From Pyrococcus kukulkanii (GTDB lineage: Archaea; Methanobacteriota_B; Thermococci; Thermococcales; Thermococcaceae), in contig NZ_JARRIB010000001.1 of NCBI RefSeq assembly GCF_041647995.1, forward strand, positions 62,001-126,000: a stretch of DNA of 64,000 nt. The letters are read 5' to 3'. The position numbers and the translations under genes are program-made. Below are positions 8,362-17,128 of this stretch, in pieces. The stretch's first letter is position 1, and each line of letters opens with the position of its first letter. The notes beneath the pieces were generated by a model that was given only the letters and a program-made list of their open reading frames with translations, was not told the DNA's origin and did not search any database.

Positions 8362-10422
8362 TCACAGGAGTGTCAAGACTAAAATTATTGCCAAAGTCAC
8401 AAAGGCCAGCGTTAAGCCCGCGTTGACCTTCCTGCTTTCCTCGTCGAGCACAAGGCCAAGCCCGCACAGTATCTTGACGAAGGGTGCGAAGATGAACTCA
8501 TCGAGGTAGAGTTCGCTGGCAGAGCGTAGATATAGTAGACCGGCGTTGGTTAGAGCCTTTGATATCGTACCAGATATTTCGTGGAGCTTCGTGCAGAGCC
8601 AGAGGTAAGCGTGACTCGTACTATCTGTTATCTTTCTGCCGAGCTTGCTTAGTTCATTCCCCCAACGATAGAGGAAGTGTATGTATTCCTCGAAGGCCTC
8701 GTAGTAGTTGCCAGCTTTCATCTTGTAGGCGTCTATTGGAACGGGTTCTCCGAGTGTCCAGGGCTTGTAGATTCTCTTGCGAATCGGGAATGCCACATAG
8801 AGCACAGTAAAAGCCACGCCGAAGACTATCACGAAGAGGAGCGGTTTGAAGAGCGTCTCCCCTCCAGCAGGCATTCCAGGAACCTTTATCATGATGAATG
8901 AGGGCGTTATGGTGAGCCACCCCGAGAGATCAGAACAACTAAGGATCTTTCCGGGCGAGACTAGCAGTGGAACTACAGTGGAGGGTATCAGGCCGAAGAG
9001 AAGGCACAACAGTGCCAAGAGACCCTTAGCAATAAGCATCTCAATTGGAACCTCTTTGGCCTCCTTGGTCAGCTCGTTGGGCTCACCTCCGAAGGCTGTC
9101 GTATAGAACTTGAGGAAAGATGCAAGGGTCACAGAGCTTATGAAGAGGGCAAAGATGCCAAAGATGACGATGACGATGTTTCTTGAAAGGAAGGTAGCTT
9201 GATATATCATCCACTTGCTCATAAAACCGTTGAAGGGAGGAACTCCAGCTATCGACATTGCCGCCACGAAAGTGAAGACCGCAGTGACTGGCATGAGCTT
9301 TGCAAGTCCGGCGAGCTTGTTGAGATCCTTACTTCTCGTCCTGTAGAGGATGGAACCGGCCGAGAGGAAGAGCAAACCCTTAAAGATTGCATGATTAAGG
9401 AGGTGATAAAGCCCAGCGGCCAAAGCTATCGCTCCGAAGGCTGCCCACTCGCCGCCCTTGGCGAGGAAGAGGATTCCGGTGCCTACTCCGAGCCAGATGT
9501 AACCCATCTGACCAACGCTATGATAGGCGAGAAGCCTCTTGGCATCGGTCTGCTTGAGGGCATAGAGCGTTCCAACGGTTAAGGTTATTGCACCTATGGC
9601 CCCAACAATGTAGCCAAAAATCTCTGTCGGCTTCATGACGAAGCATGTGAGCCTGACTAGGCCGTAGACGGCAACTTTAATCATGGCACCGCTCATCAAT
9701 GCTGAAACGTTGCTTGGGGCTATCGGATGGGCATCCGGTAGCCAGAAGTGAATCGGAACAACGCCGGCCTTGCTGCCAAAGCCTATGAGAAACAAGAGGT
9801 AGTAGATTGCCCCAAGATGGAGCTTGGACAGGTTCGCGAAGTCCAAGCCCTCCACTGAACCTGTCTTGGCGTAGAGCAAGGCCAGGGCCAAGAGAAGAGG
9901 CAGTGTGCTAGTAATGTGCATGGTGACGAAGTACTTCCAGCCGGCCTTCCTGACGTGATCCTCGTTGTGCTCCCATATCATAAGCAGGTAAGAGGCTAGG
10001 GTCATCACTTCCCAGAAGAACACGAACCAGAGCAAGTTGGCCACCGTTACTATGAGTATCATTGAAAGCATGAAGGTCGAGTAGAGAATTATGTAGACCC
10101 ATCCTCTTCCGAGCTTCTTGTAGGACTCCATGTAGCGCGGGGAGTAAAGTGAGGTAGCTAGCCCAAGGATGCCGAGAACCATGCAGAGTATCAAAGAGAG
10201 CCCATCAATGTGGAAGGAAATTCCGACCAGGGTTAAGTCGATGGCCCCTCCCCTTACCGCGGTGGGTAAGGCCTCGATTACGAAGGCCAACAGTGCCAGT
10301 GAAGCCAACGCCGTGAAGCCGTGCCCAACGCGAATTGACTTCTCATAGTTGTTCCTGAGGGGTAGGACTGCAAGCATCGAAGCCATATAAAGGCCTAACG
10401 TGAGAGTGAAAAACTCCATCAT
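8362..10422 (-). CDS. Proton-translocating antiporter-like subunit (NuoL/HyfB/HycC-like, 686 aa)
   Basis: A large membrane protein of the Proton_antipo_M family with about 16 helices. The fifth-helix segment FFWEVMTLASYLLMIWEH (with its essential-type glutamate) and GSKAGVVPIHFWLPDAHP (lysine and histidine) are diagnostic. A long C-terminal extension beyond residue 500 includes a soluble amphipathic stretch and a last transmembrane helix, as in NuoL/HycC, where a lateral helix spans the membrane arm. It lies in the middle of the hydrogenase operon. Three such subunits in this module suggest multiple ion pathways; stoichiometry is not known from sequence. Confidence 0.92.
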   Translation of the reverse strand: MMEFFTLTLGLYMASMLAVLPLRNNYEKSIRVGHGFTALASLALLAFVIEALPTAVRGGAIDLTLVGISFHIDGLSLILCMVLGILGLATSLYSPRYMESYKKLGRGWVYIILYSTFMLSMILIVTVANLLWFVFFWEVMTLASYLLMIWEHNEDHVRKAGWKYFVTMHITSTLPLLLALALLYAKTGSVEGLDFANLSKLHLGAIYYLLFLIGFGSKAGVVPIHFWLPDAHPIAPSNVSALMSGAMIKVAVYGLVRLTCFVMKPTEIFGYIVGAIGAITLTVGTLYALKQTDAKRLLAYHSVGQMGYIWLGVGTGILFLAKGGEWAAFGAIALAAGLYHLLNHAIFKGLLFLSAGSILYRTRSKDLNKLAGLAKLMPVTAVFTFVAAMSIAGVPPFNGFMSKWMIYQATFLSRNIVIVIFGIFALFISSVTLASFLKFYTTAFGGEPNELTKEAKEVPIEMLIAKGLLALLCLLFGLIPSTVVPLLVSPGKILSCSDLSGWLTITPSFIMIKVPGMPAGGETLFKPLLFVIVFGVAFTVLYVAFPIRKRIYKPWTLGEPVPIDAYKMKAGNYYEAFEEYIHFLYRWGNELSKLGRKITDSTSHAYLWLCTKLHEISGTISKALTNAGLLYLRSASELYLDEFIFAPFVKILCGLGLVLDEESRKVNAGLTLAFVTLAIILVLTLL

Positions 10423-10425
10423 CCC

Positions 10426-11640
10426 TCACCACCTTACCCATAAATACTCGCAGACGAACTGGCTCACCATCGAGAGGAGCAGGAGCATTGCCACCGCTAT
10501 CACTATGCTTCCCGCGAGCTTCCTCTTAGGTTCCGGCCTACCGTCGCTGATTATGTACGTGTGAATCACCCTGAGGAACAGAACAAACGCCACCACCCAC
10601 TCAATGGCGGCGAAGTAAGCTAGACCCGGACTAACTGCCAAGAGGATTCTTATGACGTCAAGCTTGCTCAGGAAAAGGTTAAAGGGTGGAACACCCTCTA
10701 GGGCAAATATTGAGGTCATCAGTAGTCCAGCGGTGAGCTGGTCGGAGTTCATTATTCCTCTGACTTCATCAAGATTCCTCGTTCCAAAGACATAGAGAAG
10801 AGCTCCCGTCGAGATGAAGGCTGCTGCCTTAGCCAGACCGTGGGAAACAACATAGTAACCAATGCTCTTTTCAACGCCAGTAACTCCAAGTAGACCAGCT
10901 AAGATCAGCAGGTACATCCAACCCATGTTATCTATTGTTGACCAGGCAAAGAGCCTCTTGACGTCATCTTGGATAGAATAGCTGAGCATCGCAGTGAGCA
11001 TGCTAAGAACCGCCATAGCTCCGAGCGTATAGATTATCCACTCTGAGGTGCTCCAGCCAACGCTTTTAAGCACCCTTATTGTTCCATATAGGGCAAGTTC
11101 GACCATTGCACCGCTTAACAATGCCGAGACTGGACTGGGTGCTGCTGGATGGGCATCCGGTAGCCAGAAGTGGAACGGGAAGAGACCCGCCTTGGCCGCG
11201 AATCCAAGGAGAAACAGAGCAACGATAATATTCCCGTGAGCAGTTATAGATCCAAAGTTGAAGGTGCCATGGGAGGCATAGTATATTGCGATAGCTAGCA
11301 TCAGTGGCGAGGTATCAAGGAGATGCATTGTTGCAAAGTACTTCCACCCGGCCTTCTTGGCACTCTCCTCAGGCCAGTCATAGATTATGAGGAAATAGGA
11401 TGCAAGCGTCATTATCTCCCAGAGAAAGAGAAAGCTGAGCCAGTCGTGGACGAGAGGTATGAGAAGCATTGAGACGATGAAGATTAGCAGGGTTGGATAG
11501 TAAGGGATCTTCGGCCTGAAGGTGTAAATCTCTAGGTATCTCACCGATGCGAGTATTGCTGCCAAGCCGAGTATCGCAACGTTGAAGACAAATAGGACAG
11601 CCGTCCTGTCGAGTGAGAGTGTGAGAGTGAACTCGAACAT
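10426..11640 (-). CDS. Antiporter-like membrane subunit (MrpD/NuoN-like, 404 aa)
   Basis: A second Proton_antipo_M family protein, with about 12 helices. LFLWEIMTLASYFLI and GFAAKAGLFPFHFWLPDAHP mark helix five and the broken helix seven region. At 404 residues it is shorter than NuoN or MrpD (usually about 480), lacking part of the N-terminal helices. It sits three bases downstream of the next antiporter-like gene and three bases before the 686-residue one. Known for the family: it forms an ion channel half in complex I-like enzymes. Confidence 0.9.
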   Translation of the reverse strand: MFEFTLTLSLDRTAVLFVFNVAILGLAAILASVRYLEIYTFRPKIPYYPTLLIFIVSMLLIPLVHDWLSFLFLWEIMTLASYFLIIYDWPEESAKKAGWKYFATMHLLDTSPLMLAIAIYYASHGTFNFGSITAHGNIIVALFLLGFAAKAGLFPFHFWLPDAHPAAPSPVSALLSGAMVELALYGTIRVLKSVGWSTSEWIIYTLGAMAVLSMLTAMLSYSIQDDVKRLFAWSTIDNMGWMYLLILAGLLGVTGVEKSIGYYVVSHGLAKAAAFISTGALLYVFGTRNLDEVRGIMNSDQLTAGLLMTSIFALEGVPPFNLFLSKLDVIRILLAVSPGLAYFAAIEWVVAFVLFLRVIHTYIISDGRPEPKRKLAGSIVIAVAMLLLLSMVSQFVCEYLWVRW

Positions 11641-11643
11641 TCC

Positions 11644-13086
11644 TCACCACCTCACCTTGATGACGAGTGGATAGGCTATGTACGGAGCTATTATCGCGAG
11701 TACGAGTAAGATAATCATCACCGCCTTCATCAGAGGCGTTATCTCGACCTTCACATCACCTTCGCTGAAAACCATGCCGTGTATCCTCTTCAGGGACACC
11801 ATGAGGAATACGGCTGAGTCTATGAGTAGCAGGATAAACATGGCAATAACGAGGGCACTCTCACTCATCGCTTGAGCATTGCTGAGTATGCCAAGCTTAC
11901 CGAAGAAGACACCAAAGGGTGGGACTCCTGCCAAGCCGAGTAGCGCGAAGGTCCAGCTGTAGCCGACTGTCGGAGCTTTGATTAGGCCTCTTATTTTGTT
12001 CATATCGAGCGTTCCGAGGGCGTAGCTGAAGGTTCCGGCCGTTAGAAATGCCAGGCCTTTGATGTAGGCGTGGTTGAATAGCTGGAAGATGGAGGCCTGC
12101 AGTCCGCCTTGTAATCCGAGGACAGCTGTCGCGAGGGCTACATACATTAGGCCCGACTCGGCTATGGTCGAGTATGCGAGGAGTCTTTTTGCATCCCTCT
12201 GGAGCGGATACATGAGGATGCAGATTATCTGGGTGGCTATTATCAGGGCAGCCATGACGTAAAAGCCCTCCCTGGGGATTGGGTGCATAAACTGGATGAA
12301 CCTCGCGAGGAGGAAGACGCCCATCTCAACCATCGCCGCCCCATGGAGAAAAGCGCTTGCTGGTGTTGGAGCTTCCATAGCATCTGGAAGCCATGAGTAT
12401 AGTGGGAATTGAGCGCTCTTCGTGAAGGCCGCTATCATCACCGTTATGAAAACGATAAGCTTGAGGTGGTCGTCAAGGCCCGAGTACGCGAACAGGCTGA
12501 GGTCATGAAGCCTAGTCAGGCCGATTCCAACTGCCGTGTATAGGCCTATCATCGCTCCAAAGTTAGTAACTATCAGCGCCTTGTAAGCGGCCCTCTTGGC
12601 CTTGTTCGTCCTGTAATAGCTAACCACACCCCAACAGGCAAGACTCATGAGCTCAAAGAATATCAGAAGCTGAAGAACGGAAGAGGAGTAAATGAAGGCC
12701 AACGTTGCACCTATGAAGAGAACCATCCAAGCGTAAAAGCGGCCTTTACCCTCGTAAACTGGATGTTCCTTGTTGTCTGGGCTCATGTAGTCCTTAGCAT
12801 AGAGCATGAAGAGCAGACCTGCCGTTATGACGACCAAACCTACGCACACGCTCATCGGATCTATTAAAAGGCCATAGACCTCGCCAAAGCTCGCGGAGCT
12901 CACAAAAACCTTATGGATGGATGGCATTCCCGCAGAATAGAATTCATAAGCACCCACAAGATTCAAGATGGTTGCTAAGATGACCGTGATGAGCATGAAA
13001 TAGTCTGCCCTCTTACCGTCGAGTGTAAACAGTAAAAGACCTCCAATCAGTGGAATTAAAAAGGAAAGAAGGAAAAGTTCCTCCAT
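11644..13086 (-). CDS. Antiporter-like membrane subunit (NuoM/MrpD-like, 480 aa)
   Basis: The third antiporter-like subunit of the hydrogenase module, 480 residues with about 14 helices. The helix-five glutamate is in LLIFFELMSLACWGVVSYY and the lysine-bearing broken-helix region is AFTKSAQFPLYSWLPDAMEA, both characteristic. FNHAYIKGLAFLTAG marks the later conserved lysine helix. Length is normal for NuoM/MrpD. The gene lies six bases after the formate dehydrogenase ferredoxin gene, so soluble and membrane subunits are in one transcript. Confidence 0.92.
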   Translation of the reverse strand: MEELFLLSFLIPLIGGLLLFTLDGKRADYFMLITVILATILNLVGAYEFYSAGMPSIHKVFVSSASFGEVYGLLIDPMSVCVGLVVITAGLLFMLYAKDYMSPDNKEHPVYEGKGRFYAWMVLFIGATLAFIYSSSVLQLLIFFELMSLACWGVVSYYRTNKAKRAAYKALIVTNFGAMIGLYTAVGIGLTRLHDLSLFAYSGLDDHLKLIVFITVMIAAFTKSAQFPLYSWLPDAMEAPTPASAFLHGAAMVEMGVFLLARFIQFMHPIPREGFYVMAALIIATQIICILMYPLQRDAKRLLAYSTIAESGLMYVALATAVLGLQGGLQASIFQLFNHAYIKGLAFLTAGTFSYALGTLDMNKIRGLIKAPTVGYSWTFALLGLAGVPPFGVFFGKLGILSNAQAMSESALVIAMFILLLIDSAVFLMVSLKRIHGMVFSEGDVKVEITPLMKAVMIILLVLAIIAPYIAYPLVIKVRW

Positions 13087-13092
13087 AATTAT

Positions 13093-13593
13093 TCACACTC
13101 CAGTCAGCTTGATGCGTTCCGCAGTCTTTGCTAGCCTGATGGCTTTCTCTGTGAATTTCTTCCTTCTCTCTCTCATTATTTCGTTGAAGTCACCGTAGAG
13201 AAGAGCATCCGTTGGACAAGTCTCAACACAGGCAGGCAACTTCCCTTCAGCCCTTCTGTGGGCACAGAGGTCACATTTCATCATGATCTTATTAATGAGG
13301 TCAAGTTCCGGTATTCCGAAGGGACAGACTATACCGCACATGAGACAGCCGATACACTTCTGCGGTGCCAGCAGAACCGCACCATCCTCGTCGCGATAGA
13401 GCGCATTTGTCGGACAGACCTCAACACACGGTGCCTTCTCACAGTGGCGGCAGTTGAGCGCCATAGCAGCCATTTCCTGCCACTCGAATACGTTGATGAA
13501 GGACCTTCCGTTATGCTCCCTTTCACAGGCGACCTCACAGGCGCGGCACTCAATGCACTTTGAAAAGTCGATAAAGATGGTCTTCCTAGCCAT
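13093..13593 (-). CDS. fdhB: Formate dehydrogenase iron-sulfur subunit (HycB/HydN-like, 4 x [4Fe-4S])
   Basis: A 166-residue ferredoxin-type subunit with four cysteine quartets: CIECRACEVACE, CRHCEKAPCVEVCP, CIGCLMCGIVCP and CDLCAH followed by CVETCP. The pattern equals that of HycB and of beta subunits of molybdopterin oxidoreductases. It should take electrons from the catalytic subunit encoded five bases upstream and hand them to the membrane hydrogenase. No membrane anchor is seen, so association with the membrane is through the NuoH-like subunit. Confidence 0.93.
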   Translation of the reverse strand: MARKTIFIDFSKCIECRACEVACEREHNGRSFINVFEWQEMAAMALNCRHCEKAPCVEVCPTNALYRDEDGAVLLAPQKCIGCLMCGIVCPFGIPELDLINKIMMKCDLCAHRRAEGKLPACVETCPTDALLYGDFNEIMRERRKKFTEKAIRLAKTAERIKLTGV

Positions 13594-13598
13594 TCAAA

Positions 13599-15731
13599 TC
13601 ACCCCTTCACGACCTCAAACTCGGGTATAATCTTTGGAACTGCCTTCATCAGCTCCCTCGCTTCCTCTTCGCTTATCTTCGCTATTCTGCAGGCACAGGC
13701 CTTGGTCTCCGGTATCTTTGAGACCGGATCGAGGACATCGTTGGTGAGGACGTTTGCTCCCCAGTGCCACGGAACGGCTATTACCCCCTTCTTAACCGTC
13801 CTTGTGACCTTGGCCCTGACCGGGTAAACGCCCCTCCTCGTCTCTATCTTTATCCAGTCACCGGTCTTTATGCCGAACTTTTTGGCATCCTCCGGGTGTA
13901 TCTCGGCTAAAGGCTCCGGCCAGCGCTTGACGAGAGCCCTGCTCCTTCCTGTCATCGTGAGCGTATGGTATTGACCGACGTACCTTACCGTGGTAAGCAG
14001 GAACGGGTACTCCTCGTCTGGCATTTCGGCTGGCCCTCTGTAGTCAACCGCCGCGAGGTGGGCCTTCCCATCTGGAGTCAGGAACCTATCTTTGTAGAGA
14101 ACCCTCGTTCCAGGGTGATCCTCACTTGGGCACGGCCAGTGAATTCCCGCTAAGTTGGCCTTAAGCCTCTCAGGTGTTATGCCCCTGTACTGGGGTGTGC
14201 ATGCATTGATTTCCCTGAGGATATCCTCCGGTCCAGCGTACTCGAATCCCTTCGCTCCATTTCCGGAGAAGCCAATGGCCCTTCCGATCTCACTTATAAT
14301 CCACCAATCTGGCCTCGCTTCTCCAGGTGGCTTTGCCGCCTGGAAGCTCCACTGTACGCGTCTCTCAGTATTGGTTAGTGAACCTTCATTCTCGAGCATT
14401 GCAGCTGCGGGCAGAACTATATCGGCAAATTCCATAGTTGGAGTCGGAACTATGTCCTGGACAACCATAAACTCAAGCTTTTCAAGGGCCTTTAGAACAT
14501 GGTTCATGTTGGCGTCGCTTATGGCTGGGTTCTCACCCATGACGTAATAGGCCTTCACCTTACCCTTCTCTATAGCGTGGGTCGCCTCGATGACTGTTAG
14601 GCCCACCTCACCACTCAGCTCAACGCCCCAGAATTCCTCGAAGAACTTCCTCTTCTCAGGGTCGGTAACTGCCTGGTAACCCGGGAAGACGTTTGGAAGG
14701 ACTCCGAGGTCGCACGCTCCTTGAACATTATTCTGGCCACGCATGGGTGAAACTCCACATCCTTCCCTTCCCTGGTAACCACATATGGCTGAAAGTGTAG
14801 CAGCAAGTCTGACATTATCATGCCCGTGGGTGTGCTGAGTCAGACCCATCGCCCATGTTATAACGCCTTTTCCTGCAGTTGCGAAAGTTCTCGCGGCCTC
14901 AACTATAAGTTCCGCAGGGACACCTGTCACTTCCTCAACGAACTCTGGTGTAAACTTCTCGACAACTGCAACAACATCCTCAAAGCCCACGCATCTCTCC
15001 TGGACAAACTTCTCATCATAGAGCTTTTCCTTAATAATGACGTGGATAAGACCGTTAAGTAGAGCTATATCTGTTCCAGGGTAGTTTTGGAGGAATATAT
15101 CAGCGAACCAGGCAGTTCTTGTAAAGCGCGGGTCAGCAACTATAATCTTAGCACCCCTCTCCTTAGCCTTAAGGACGTAGCGGAAACCAACTGGATGAGT
15201 CTCAGCATAATTGTGCCCGATTATGAAGATAACATCTGCCTCTTCGATATCCTTGTAGGTGTTAGTCATTGCACCGGCGCCAAAAACGGCCTTAAGGCCA
15301 GTAACAGTGGATGAGTGGCAGAGCCTTGCACAGTGATCCACATTGTTAGTGCCGAGCATTCTAGCTAGCTTCTGAATGAGATAATTAGGCTCGTTGAAAG
15401 TTCTCGCAGAACCAAAGAACATAAGCTGATTCGGATCATCTTTGGCATACTCCTTGAGTCTCTCAGCTACCTCCCTTATCGCCTCACTCCAGCTGATCTC
15501 AACGAACTTACCATGCTCCTTGGCTTTGAGCGGCTTTTTGAGCCTATCCTTGGCTAGGAGGTATTCGATGACGGCATTACCCTTGGGACAGAGCTTACCG
15601 AGCTCGTTCGCAATGCCGGGAATATCCTTGGCATATTCTATGCCCACGGGATACCCATCAACACTCCTAATGTAAAGTCTGCACCCCACACCACAGTAGG
15701 GGCAGACTACAGGGACGAGTTTTTCACTCAT
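13599..15731 (-). CDS. fdhA: Formate dehydrogenase catalytic subunit, Mo/W bis-MGD, Cys form
   Basis: A 710-residue molybdopterin oxidoreductase that oxidises formate to CO2. The N-terminal [4Fe-4S] ligands are C10, C13, C17 and C48 (CPYCGVGC and KLCPKG). The metal ligand is a cysteine in RLC138H139, with the family histidine after it, so this is a non-selenium enzyme. The bis-MGD binding region and the C-terminal dinucleotide-binding domain (YVGQYHTLTMTGRS) are intact. The cofactor metal is probably tungsten in this lineage, which is inference. It is the first gene of the fdh-hydrogenase operon, with a promoter and a full SurR-type site upstream. GTGTGATG provides the ribosome site. Confidence 0.95.
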   Translation of the reverse strand: MSEKLVPVVCPYCGVGCRLYIRSVDGYPVGIEYAKDIPGIANELGKLCPKGNAVIEYLLAKDRLKKPLKAKEHGKFVEISWSEAIREVAERLKEYAKDDPNQLMFFGSARTFNEPNYLIQKLARMLGTNNVDHCARLCHSSTVTGLKAVFGAGAMTNTYKDIEEADVIFIIGHNYAETHPVGFRYVLKAKERGAKIIVADPRFTRTAWFADIFLQNYPGTDIALLNGLIHVIIKEKLYDEKFVQERCVGFEDVVAVVEKFTPEFVEEVTGVPAELIVEAARTFATAGKGVITWAMGLTQHTHGHDNVRLAATLSAICGYQGREGCGVSPMRGQNNVQGACDLGVLPNVFPGYQAVTDPEKRKFFEEFWGVELSGEVGLTVIEATHAIEKGKVKAYYVMGENPAISDANMNHVLKALEKLEFMVVQDIVPTPTMEFADIVLPAAAMLENEGSLTNTERRVQWSFQAAKPPGEARPDWWIISEIGRAIGFSGNGAKGFEYAGPEDILREINACTPQYRGITPERLKANLAGIHWPCPSEDHPGTRVLYKDRFLTPDGKAHLAAVDYRGPAEMPDEEYPFLLTTVRYVGQYHTLTMTGRSRALVKRWPEPLAEIHPEDAKKFGIKTGDWIKIETRRGVYPVRAKVTRTVKKGVIAVPWHWGANVLTNDVLDPVSKIPETKACACRIAKISEEEARELMKAVPKIIPEFEVVKG

Positions 15732-15828
15732 TCATCACACCCCCACATTGATGGACTATTTTGATCACTGTAGTTCTTAAATGATCCCCTGCATGTTTTT
15801 GTCCCTCACGAGTAGTTTCCTGCTCTCG

Positions 15829-15846
15829 CTTAAAACTCTTTTTTAT
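15829..15846 (-). promoter_or_regulatory. Archaeal promoter (BRE/TATA) of fdhA
   Basis: On the minus strand the sequence reads an A-rich BRE-like stretch (ATAAAAAAG) followed by AGTTTTAAG as TATA element. This predicts a transcription start near 15803 and a leader of about 70 bases before the fdhA ATG at 15731. It sits directly downstream of the SurR-type site. Confidence 0.55.
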
Positions 15847-15853
15847 CCGCCTA

Positions 15854-15870
15854 GTTTTTAACAAAAGGTT
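15854..15870 (+). promoter_or_regulatory. SurR-type binding site upstream of fdhA
   Basis: The 17 bases read GTT TTT AAC AAAAG GTT on the plus strand, an exact match to the published SurR consensus GTTn3AACn5GTT of Pyrococcus furiosus. It is centred about 25 bases upstream of the TATA element of fdhA, the position seen for SurR-activated hydrogenase promoters. Binding is inferred. Confidence 0.65.
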
Positions 15871-16024
15871 ATAATCATCTAGCATGGCTCAAATAGAGTC
15901 ATCAGAGAGTTTATTAACTCAATTTGTATACTGCGCCTTCTTAAGGTAAACAAAAATAATTTATGGCACAGAATCACCTAAAAAGCACTCCTTTATTAGG
16001 TTTAGAATGGTGAGAAACCTGAAG

Positions 16025-16060
16025 GAGGTCTTACTGCGTCTCACATTGTGACTAGACCTC
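16025..16060. repeat. Inverted repeat / potential hairpin in fdhA upstream region
   Basis: GAGGTCT at 16025-16031 is mirrored by AGACCTC at 16054-16060, and the enclosed sequence contains a second imperfect dyad (GTCTCACA/TGTGAC). It could be a terminator-proximal hairpin for the frh transcript or a protein-binding dyad. No U-tract follows it on the minus strand. Confidence 0.5.
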
Positions 16061-16297
16061 ATCTCGCTTAGGTGGCTAATGACTTCATTAATAGAGACAC
16101 ATCTACCCAATACCCTCGCTGAAAAACTGTGATGTTATCTTTGGGTTTAGATAAGCTAAAACCAAATGATAAATTCTTTCTGACCTTCACACCCTGCAAA
16201 TATCCCTAGATCTCTCCTAGCATAATACTGTGTTTCTATGGATCCTTCTTTTTTATTTTTCTGACCCCAACCCAACCACCCGAAAAAGTGAACATGA

Positions 16298-17128
16298 TCA
16301 AAGCAAGCTCATCATGTTCTTTTGCGCCCTAGCAAGTTTCTCCCTCGCTGCTCTGAGAATATCTCCCATCACATGAGAACCATCACGCACCTCAAGGTAC
16401 CCCTCTCTCTCTGCCCCCTTAACTAGTTCCTCTCCACGGATGTTACGTGTTATGAGAACAGTCCAGCCTTTCTCCTTTTCTATAAAGCCCGCCGATATGT
16501 CGCTCCACATTCCTGTATAATCGGTGCAGACAAGGCAGCCAGTCTGAAGATAAGAGTAGACCTCCTTGAGAGGTAGTTGAAGGAAAGAGTCGTCATGTTG
16601 TATCTCGAGGAAGCCTTCCTTGAGAGTAATGTTCTTTATATCCTCTGCCTTTATGTTATATTTTATCCTTAAGTAGTTCAGGAGAGCTTCAAAGGCAAAG
16701 GTTCCCGTACAAAATAGGCCTATTATATATCTTATCCTTTCCCCGAAGTCTGTTTCCAGTATTGGGAACTCTCTCATTTGACCGAAGAACTGAGCCTGAC
16801 AAGGTAGGCAGACAACTGCCACTTTTTTGAGATCTTCTTCTTCAATCTTAGCCTTCACTCTTGCTGCAAAGGGTACTATACTCCACTTGTTGCCAGCAGC
16901 CTCAAGGATCTCCTCCCTAGTTCTCGCAACAATAGCCTGTCCTTCAAATCCCCTAACTCTCTTTGCCGTCACAACACCATCTATAAGACCTTTTTCAAGA
17001 GCATAGATTAGCATGGCAGTAACTGCACCACCACTCGCAACCTTCCTTTTAAGTATCTCTTCATCCTTTGCCCTTGCGAGGTATACGCCCACTACGCTAC
17101 CGAGCAAATTATCGGTTATGCCTATCAT
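16298..17128 (-). CDS. frhB: FrhB-like hydrogenase beta subunit (flavoprotein)
   Basis: A 276-residue member of the FrhB/FdhB family, which in methanogens binds FAD and a [4Fe-4S] cluster and reduces F420. Recognisable segments are ASGGAVTAMLIYALEKGLID near residue 31, VVCLPCQAQF, IGLFCTGTFAFEALLNYL and GCLVCTDYTGMWSDISAG. The N-terminal ferredoxin extension found in some homologues is absent. Thermococcales are not known to make F420 as an electron carrier, so the physiological acceptor should be something else; work on Thermococcus onnurineus FrhAGB reported electron transfer to thioredoxin reductase. It overlaps frhG by four bases. Confidence 0.9.
   Translation of the reverse strand: MIGITDNLLGSVVGVYLARAKDEEILKRKVASGGAVTAMLIYALEKGLIDGVVTAKRVRGFEGQAIVARTREEILEAAGNKWSIVPFAARVKAKIEEEDLKKVAVVCLPCQAQFFGQMREFPILETDFGERIRYIIGLFCTGTFAFEALLNYLRIKYNIKAEDIKNITLKEGFLEIQHDDSFLQLPLKEVYSYLQTGCLVCTDYTGMWSDISAGFIEKEKGWTVLITRNIRGEELVKGAEREGYLEVRDGSHVMGDILRAAREKLARAQKNMMSLL

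Larger units (their letters stand above)
15732..16297. other. 566-base regulatory gap between frhB and fdhA
   Basis: No gene of credible length is seen here on either strand. The stretch is AT-rich and contains the fdhA promoter (TATA about 15829-15837), a perfect GTTn3AACn5GTT site (15854-15870) and an inverted repeat able to form a hairpin (16025-16060). The part from 16100 to 16297 shows only AT-rich sequence with short pyrimidine tracts and no structure I can interpret. Confidence 0.7.

Noticed and set aside
13599-15731. Formate dehydrogenase as a selenoprotein
   Set aside because: The frame has no in-frame TGA and the metal-ligand codon is for cysteine (C138).
15909-15918. GTT-TATT-AAC near the fdhA SurR site
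   Set aside because: The spacing between half-sites is four bases, not three, so it does not fit the SurR core.
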